From Pseudomonas karstica (GTDB lineage: Bacteria; Pseudomonadota; Gammaproteobacteria; Pseudomonadales; Pseudomonadaceae): 64,000 nt of DNA. The translations under genes were made by a program, and so were the position numbers. The DNA lies in the NCBI RefSeq assembly GCF_009707515.1, contig NZ_WLYI01000003.1, positions 1-64,000 of the forward strand. The letters run 5' to 3'. Each line of letters starts with the position of its first letter. The first letter of the stretch is position 1. The notes under the pieces were generated by a model that ran no database searches, was not told the DNA's origin, and saw nothing but the letters and a program-made list of their open reading frames with translations. This document shows positions 60,201 to 64,000 of this stretch, in pieces.

Positions 60201-63200
60201 GGTCCCAGGCCTGTTCGAAACGCGGGATATCCAGCGCTTCGCCGTCCAACTCGATCAGGTACGTGGTGCCGCACGACAGTGGCAATCCCTGGCTTTGCCC
60301 GCGCCAATAGGCTTGTTGCACTTCGGTCAGCGGGAAGGGCAGGTGTCGTTGACCAGGGTCGGCCACCAGGCGTAGCTCGGTGTGCACCCCAGGGGCTTGC
60401 AGTTGCGCAACGAACTCCGCCAGGCGCGGCATGGCAAATAGCTGCCGCAGGCTCTGGGCATTCGCCAGGCCGGCGCGGCGCAGGCGTGCGCTGCACTGGG
60501 TAGCGAGCAAACTGTCACCGCCCAGACGGAAGAAATCACTTTGCCGGTACACCTCGGCCCCCGGCAACAACTCGCGCCAGATCGCCGCTACCTGTTGCTC
60601 GTGTTCACCACAGGGTGCTTCATTGGCGATGGCTTGCTGCGGGGCGGTCTGCCCGGCGAGTTCGACCAGCGCCCGTCGGTCGAGTTTGCCGTTGGCACTC
60701 AAGGGCAGGTCGTCGAGCAATAACCATTGGCTGGGCAGCATGTAGTCCGGCAGTTGGGTGCTGAGTTGCTGACGCAGTGCTTCGATGCACAGCGAACCTT
60801 CGGTTGGGACCACCGCTGCCAGCAGGTGCAACGGTGTACCGATGGCCAGGGCCACGGCTTGGCGGACTTGTGGTTGCAGGAGCAGGGCGTTTTCGATTTC
60901 ACCCAGTTCGATGCGATGGCCGCGCACCTTGACCTGGTGGTCGCGACGGCCAAGGAACTCCAGGCAGCCATCGGGCCAATAGCGACCCAGATCGCCAGTG
61001 CGGTACCAGCGCGAGCCCTGGTGCTCGACGAAGCGCTCAGCGCTCAGTTGCGGCGTGCCTCGGTAGCCGTTGGCGACGCCGGCCCCGCCAATCCACAGTT
61101 CACCCGCCAGCCAGTCCGGGCAGTCGCGACCCAGGCTGTCCACCACGCGATACTGTTGGTTACCCAACGGCTTGCCATAGGGGATCGAACGCCAATGCGC
61201 CGGCAAGGGCAAGTCGACAGGTTGGTAGTTGGACCAGATCGCGGCTTCGGTAGCGCCGCCCATGGCGATCATCCGGCACTGGCCGTTGCTGGCCGCGTGG
61301 AGACGGGCCGGCAGGTCGAGGCCGATCCAGTCGCCGGAAAGCCACGCCATGCGCAGGGGCAAGGGTTGAGCGTGGTCTTCGGCTTCGGTCAGCAGCATGT
61401 CCAGCAAAAGCGGCACCGAGTTCCACAGGGTGACCTGGTGCTGGTGGATCAGAGCCTTCCAGGTACCGGCATCCCGGCGCTGGTTTTCCTCCAGCAGCAC
61501 CACGGCGCCGCCTACCGCAAGCACGCCAAACAGGTCATACACCGACAGGTCGAAATCCAGGGCGGATACCGCCAGCAGGCGGTCATCAGCGCCGATGCCG
61601 AAGCGCTGGTTAAGGTCGTCGAGGGTGTTGCAGGCGGCGCGGTGGCTGACCTCTACCCCCTTGGGATCGCCGGTGGAGCCGGAGGTGAAAATCACATAGG
61701 CGGGGCTGTCGGGGCTCACTGGCATTGGCGCTGGCAGCGGCTCGAACGTCAAGGCGTGATGCAGCCAGTGCGGGTCGATCAGCGTGTTGATCGCGGCGAG
61801 CTGGCAGATGCGTTCGCGGCGGGCCAGGGGCTGGCTCGGGCTGATGGGCACGTAGCAGGCGCCGGCGGCGAGTACGCCGTACAGCGCCAGCACCGCCTGG
61901 TGGCCACGAGGCATACACACGCCGACCGCTTCACCTGGTTGCACGCCGTGTTCCAGCAGCGCGGCGGCAATGCGCAGGGCGCCCTGTTGCAGTTGCGCGT
62001 AGCTGATGCGCCGGTCGCCGTCGATCAGCGCCAGGCGTTCGCCGTTGAGGGCGAAGGGCGCCTGGAGCAAGGTGCGTGGAGCGATTGGCGTGTCGGTGGC
62101 GTTGACCTGCTGGCGCAGGTGCTGTTGATGTTCGGGCAAGTGCGGCAGGGCCGGAGCGTCCCAGGTGCTGTCGTGTTGCAGATCATGCAGCAGGGCCAGG
62201 TAGGCGTCGAACATGTCGTCGACCAGGCCTTCGGGGAACAGCGCGTCTTGGGCATCCCAGGCCAGCAGCAGGGCGCCGTCTTCTTCGTAGACCTGGTGGT
62301 CGAGCCAGACTTGTGGGGTCTGGGAAATCATGTGGGTGAGGGCGCCGAGGGTGTGCGCATCGTCATGTCCCAGTAGCGGTGCGCCGAGGTTGCAGGCGAA
62401 CACCACCGGGGAAAAACTGCGCTGGCCGGCGCCGCGTTGGGCGAGGTCTCGTTGTACCTGTACCCCGGAGTATTCGGCGTGGGCCACATCGCGATGGAAT
62501 TGTGCCTGCAATTGCGTCAGTTGCTGGACAATGCTGCCGGGTTGGCGCAGGTCGACTTCCAGTAAGAGCAGGTTGGTGAAGTCGGCGACCACCTGATCGA
62601 GCCCCGGTGTATCGCCCTGGCGGTCGAACAGCGGCAGGTTGAGCAGGAAGTGAGGCTCCTGGCTCCAGCGGCCCAGCACTTGGGCGAAGGCACCGGCGAG
62701 CAGCATGGCCGGGGTGAGTTGACGCTTGGCGGCGCCGTCCCGCAGGCGTTGCCACACCTGGGGTGACAGGCGTTGTTGGCGCCGGCTAAAACGTACCTGT
62801 TGCACTGTTTCCGGTTCGCAGGCCAGGGGCAGGGCAGGGCCGGCGGGTAGCTGGTCGAGACGGGCTTGCCAGTAATGGGCGGCACTGGCCGCCGGTACCG
62901 GGCGCTGTGCCAGGTAGTGAGCGAAATGCCAACCCTGGGCCGCCTTGGGCAGGCTTTCACCACGATACAACGCGGCCAGGTCCCGCAGGATCAGATGCAG
63001 GCTATGGACATCGGCCACCAGCAAATCCAGGTCGAAGTGCAGGCGTGTGCGCCCGTCGGGCAGCAGGCTCAATTGCAGCCCGGCGACCTCACCTTGTTCC
63101 ACCGCCAATTGCCGATGGGACAGCCCGTCGCGAATATCCAGCAAGGACTGTTCACGCGCGGCCGGCGCAAGGGTGCGCAGGTCATGGACTTGCAGCGCGG

Positions 63201-63687
63201 ACATGCCGTGCTCCAAGACCTGTTGCCGGCCTTCGTCATCAAAGCGTGCGCGCAACATGCCGTGCCATTGCTGCAAGGCTTGCCAGGCAGAGGCCAGGCG
63301 TTGCGGGTCGAGGGCGCTGCCGTCCAGTTCCAGGTAAGCGTGGCAACCTACGCCACCGAGCACTTGTTCCGCGCCGCGGCCAACCCAGTAGGCGTGTTGC
63401 ACGTCAGTGAGGGCGAAGGGCGCAGTGGGGTCTATCACCACGGCAGTGGTGACGGCCTTGCGCGGGGTGGCGGTGAGTCGCGGCAACCAGTAGGCGAGGG
63501 TTGGTTGTTCGATCAGGTCGGCGAAAGTCACCGACGCGCCGGCCTGGCGCCACTGATTGACCAGGCGCATCAGGTGCAGGGAGTCGAGGCCCAGTTCGAT
63601 CAGGTTGGCCTGATCGTCCATCGCTTCGCCACGCTGTAGCAGCGCGCCGATCTGCTCGCGCAAGTGCTCGATCGTCAGCGTGCTCAT
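57280..63687 (-). CDS. Two-module heterocyclising NRPS: ArCP - Cy - A(Cys) - PCP - Cy - A(Cys) - PCP
   Basis: The start is taken at the ATG at 63687, in an ATGA overlap with the salicylate synthase stop; the frame open to 63828 is inside that gene. The 2135-residue protein starts with an aryl carrier domain (S36 in LGLDSLHL). Cy1 (FALTDVQHAYWVGR, DLLVAD), A1, PCP1 (GGDSLLATQ, about 1058), Cy2 (FPLTEVQQAYWRGQ, DYLTLD), A2 and PCP2 (GGDSLSATR, about 2074) follow. Both A domains read D-L-Y-N-L-S-M-I-W, one step from the Cys code. It should take salicyl-AMP and build a hydroxyphenyl bis-thiazoline. No epimerase is inserted in either A domain, unlike PchE. HMWP2 of yersiniabactin has two Cy domains but only one A domain, so this is a distinct layout. 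The salicylate-activating ligase is not in the window. Confidence 0.93.
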   Translation of the reverse strand: MSTLTIEHLREQIGALLQRGEAMDDQANLIELGLDSLHLMRLVNQWRQAGASVTFADLIEQPTLAYWLPRLTATPRKAVTTAVVIDPTAPFALTDVQHAYWVGRGAEQVLGGVGCHAYLELDGSALDPQRLASAWQALQQWHGMLRARFDDEGRQQVLEHGMSALQVHDLRTLAPAAREQSLLDIRDGLSHRQLAVEQGEVAGLQLSLLPDGRTRLHFDLDLLVADVHSLHLILRDLAALYRGESLPKAAQGWHFAHYLAQRPVPAASAAHYWQARLDQLPAGPALPLACEPETVQQVRFSRRQQRLSPQVWQRLRDGAAKRQLTPAMLLAGAFAQVLGRWSQEPHFLLNLPLFDRQGDTPGLDQVVADFTNLLLLEVDLRQPGSIVQQLTQLQAQFHRDVAHAEYSGVQVQRDLAQRGAGQRSFSPVVFACNLGAPLLGHDDAHTLGALTHMISQTPQVWLDHQVYEEDGALLLAWDAQDALFPEGLVDDMFDAYLALLHDLQHDSTWDAPALPHLPEHQQHLRQQVNATDTPIAPRTLLQAPFALNGERLALIDGDRRISYAQLQQGALRIAAALLEHGVQPGEAVGVCMPRGHQAVLALYGVLAAGACYVPISPSQPLARRERICQLAAINTLIDPHWLHHALTFEPLPAPMPVSPDSPAYVIFTSGSTGDPKGVEVSHRAACNTLDDLNQRFGIGADDRLLAVSALDFDLSVYDLFGVLAVGGAVVLLEENQRRDAGTWKALIHQHQVTLWNSVPLLLDMLLTEAEDHAQPLPLRMAWLSGDWIGLDLPARLHAASNGQCRMIAMGGATEAAIWSNYQPVDLPLPAHWRSIPYGKPLGNQQYRVVDSLGRDCPDWLAGELWIGGAGVANGYRGTPQLSAERFVEHQGSRWYRTGDLGRYWPDGCLEFLGRRDHQVKVRGHRIELGEIENALLLQPQVRQAVALAIGTPLHLLAAVVPTEGSLCIEALRQQLSTQLPDYMLPSQWLLLDDLPLSANGKLDRRALVELAGQTAPQQAIANEAPCGEHEQQVAAIWRELLPGAEVYRQSDFFRLGGDSLLATQCSARLRRAGLANAQSLRQLFAMPRLAEFVAQLQAPGVHTELRLVADPGQRHLPFPLTEVQQAYWRGQSQGLPLSCGTTYLIELDGEALDIPRFEQAWDRLIQRHEMLRAQLVDDDRQVILCEVAPMKVQVHQASNAEAARQRLAECWVQRPRQRSQWPMFEVHVVGYGEGRCRAGLFFDYLTLDGLSIKRLLAELALLYIQPDTQLPAIDLSFRDYVLQVQPDPATLEQARAYWHARLDDLPGPPALPLHGTPQQLAEVHFSRREFRLPAPQWQALRQRARDSGITASVLLLSVYSQALARWSDGQAHTLNLTLFDRQDVHPHIGRVLGDFTSLAPVSFYPQPQASFLAQAQAVQAQVADVLQHAACSSIWVQRERARRIGPQAAALPVVFTSTLGLADDLLEDLPAGFPDIAAGGLSETPQVWLDHQLYEHRGALVLCWDAVDALFPKSLLDAAFASYTQALQVLIDADWHAPLALPLPDNQAQVRAQANASAVAIAPRTLLDAPFSIDSQRLALIDGDRRVSYGQLRECALRVAGWLQTQGVQPEDAIGVHLPRGTDAVIALFGVLAVGACYVPMGVRQPLERRQRIEQRAGIRLTLDADSLAMALDSTALSAPVAISVDSPAYVIFTSGSTGEPKGVQISHRAACNTLDDLNQRFAIGAEDRLLAVSALDFDLSVYDLFGVLAVGGSVVLLDEEQRRDATVWNRLIQQHQVTLWNSVPMLLDMLLTVAETLPLRQAWLSGDWIGLDLPARLHAASNGQCRMIAMGGATEAAIWSNYQPVDLPLPKQWRSIPYGRPLGNQCYRVVDAQEHDCPDWVTGELWIGGRGVAMGYRGALELSAERFVTRDDQRWYRTGDMGRYWPDGSLEFLGRRDQQVKVRGHRIELGEIDNALLACPQVRQALTVTLGCPPSLAAAVVVDGEVSLEVLRQQLRQRLPDYMIPASLQILKALPLSANGKADRGAVHQLLLDCTAERSDAPQGTLETEMAEVWAEVLQRPIPGRHSDFFLLGGDSLSATRLVETLKRRRLCQAPLSLRELFAHPSIAALCDYLGSHTERPLHLYAEHFEEGTL

Positions 63688-64000
63688 GGCTGCACCTCGG
63701 CGGCCCGTTGTGTCTCGACGGCCAGCAGCCGCACATGAGGGGCGATACTGGCGAGTTTTTCCCGGGTTTCTTCCAGCTCGCGCTCGGGCAGGGACAGCGA
63801 GACAATCCCCGCACCAGCCTGCACCCACGCCTGGCCGTGGTCTTCGAACAGGCTGCGCAGCACCAGCGCCGCATCGAGGCTGCCGTCGCTGTCGGCGATC
63901 ATCACGCAGCCACTGTAGAGGTCGCGGCTGCCGCCTTCGTGCTCGGCAATTGCGGCAATGGCTTCGCGCTTGGGAATGCCCGAGGCGGTGACGGCGGGAA
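63684..64000 (-). CDS. Salicylate synthase, Irp9/MbtI type (C-terminal part; 5' end outside window)
   Basis: The minus-strand frame is open to the window edge (first full codon at 63998) and reads PAVTASGIPKREAI, then the C-terminal chorismate-binding region with YSGCVMIADSDG, VQAGAGIVSLS and ERELEETREKL. These match the end of the single-enzyme salicylate synthases Irp9 and MbtI, which turn chorismate into salicylate via isochorismate. PchA isochorismate synthase is the less likely alternative, since it would need a separate PchB lyase. About three quarters of the gene lies outside. The stop forms ATGA with the next gene, so it is the upstream member of the metallophore operon seen here. Confidence 0.88.
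   Translation of the reverse strand, partial: PAVTASGIPKREAIAAIAEHEGGSRDLYSGCVMIADSDGSLDAALVLRSLFEDHGQAWVQAGAGIVSLSLPERELEETREKLASIAPHVRLLAVETQRAAEVQP

Noticed and set aside
63688..63828. N-terminal extension of the bis-thiazoline NRPS
   Set aside because: The extra residues are low-complexity Arg/Ala/Gly sequence inside the salicylate synthase gene; the ATGA-coupled ATG at 63687 starts a clean aryl carrier domain.

Overview
The window is high-GC, NRPS-rich chromosomal DNA of a fluorescent Pseudomonas. Three things suggest the P. corrugata / P. brassicacearum part of the P. fluorescens group: a corpeptin-like lipopeptide synthetase, MacAB and PseABC-like exporters beside it, and a neighbouring luxI/luxR/SyrF-type regulator block. 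The species assignment is an inference. No rRNA, tRNA, insertion sequence, phage gene or CRISPR array was seen.

Region 1 (1-42.6 kb) is the 3' half of a 'peptin' lipopeptide locus. It holds the tail of an upstream synthetase (2-610), then a 10,307-residue, nine-module synthetase with tandem thioesterases (937-31860), macA and macB, a convergent diaminobutyrate aminotransferase gene that supplies the Dab used by module 7, and a three-gene RND efflux operon. Specificity codes read from the adenylation domains give Val-Ala-Val-Thr-Thr-Ala-Dab-Thr-Ile. Condensation-domain types imply D-residues, one probable Dhb (module 4) and an allo-Thr to Ile lactone. This is close to the C-terminal part of corpeptin as I recall it, with differences at two positions. 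A 20-bp syr-syp-like box precedes the large synthetase, and a related box precedes the efflux operon.

Region 2 (42.7-46.7 kb) is AT-richer. It carries a SyrF/RfiA-type LuxR regulator, a divergent LuxI-family protein with a near-perfect lux box upstream, a LysE/RhtB-type exporter and an acyl-homoserine-lactone-binding LuxR regulator. It probably controls region 1. The LuxI protein lacks two of the usual acidic active-site residues.

Region 3 (46.7-64 kb) is a salicylate/tris-cysteine thiazoline metallophore cluster. On the minus strand, in order of transcription, lie a salicylate synthase (cut by the window edge), an NRPS with domains ArCP-Cy-A-PCP-Cy-A-PCP, an NRPS with domains Cy-A(MT)-PCP-TE, a saccharopine-dehydrogenase-like reductase, a thiazolinyl imide reductase and a type II thioesterase. 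The first five junctions are start/stop overlaps. On the plus strand lie a free-standing methyltransferase, preceded by a Fur/Zur-like site, and an FptX/RhtX-like permease. All three A domains read as Cys, so the chain should be salicylate plus three cysteines, one ring more than pyochelin, with two reductases and two methyltransferases available. This is the best candidate in the window for an uncharacterised product.
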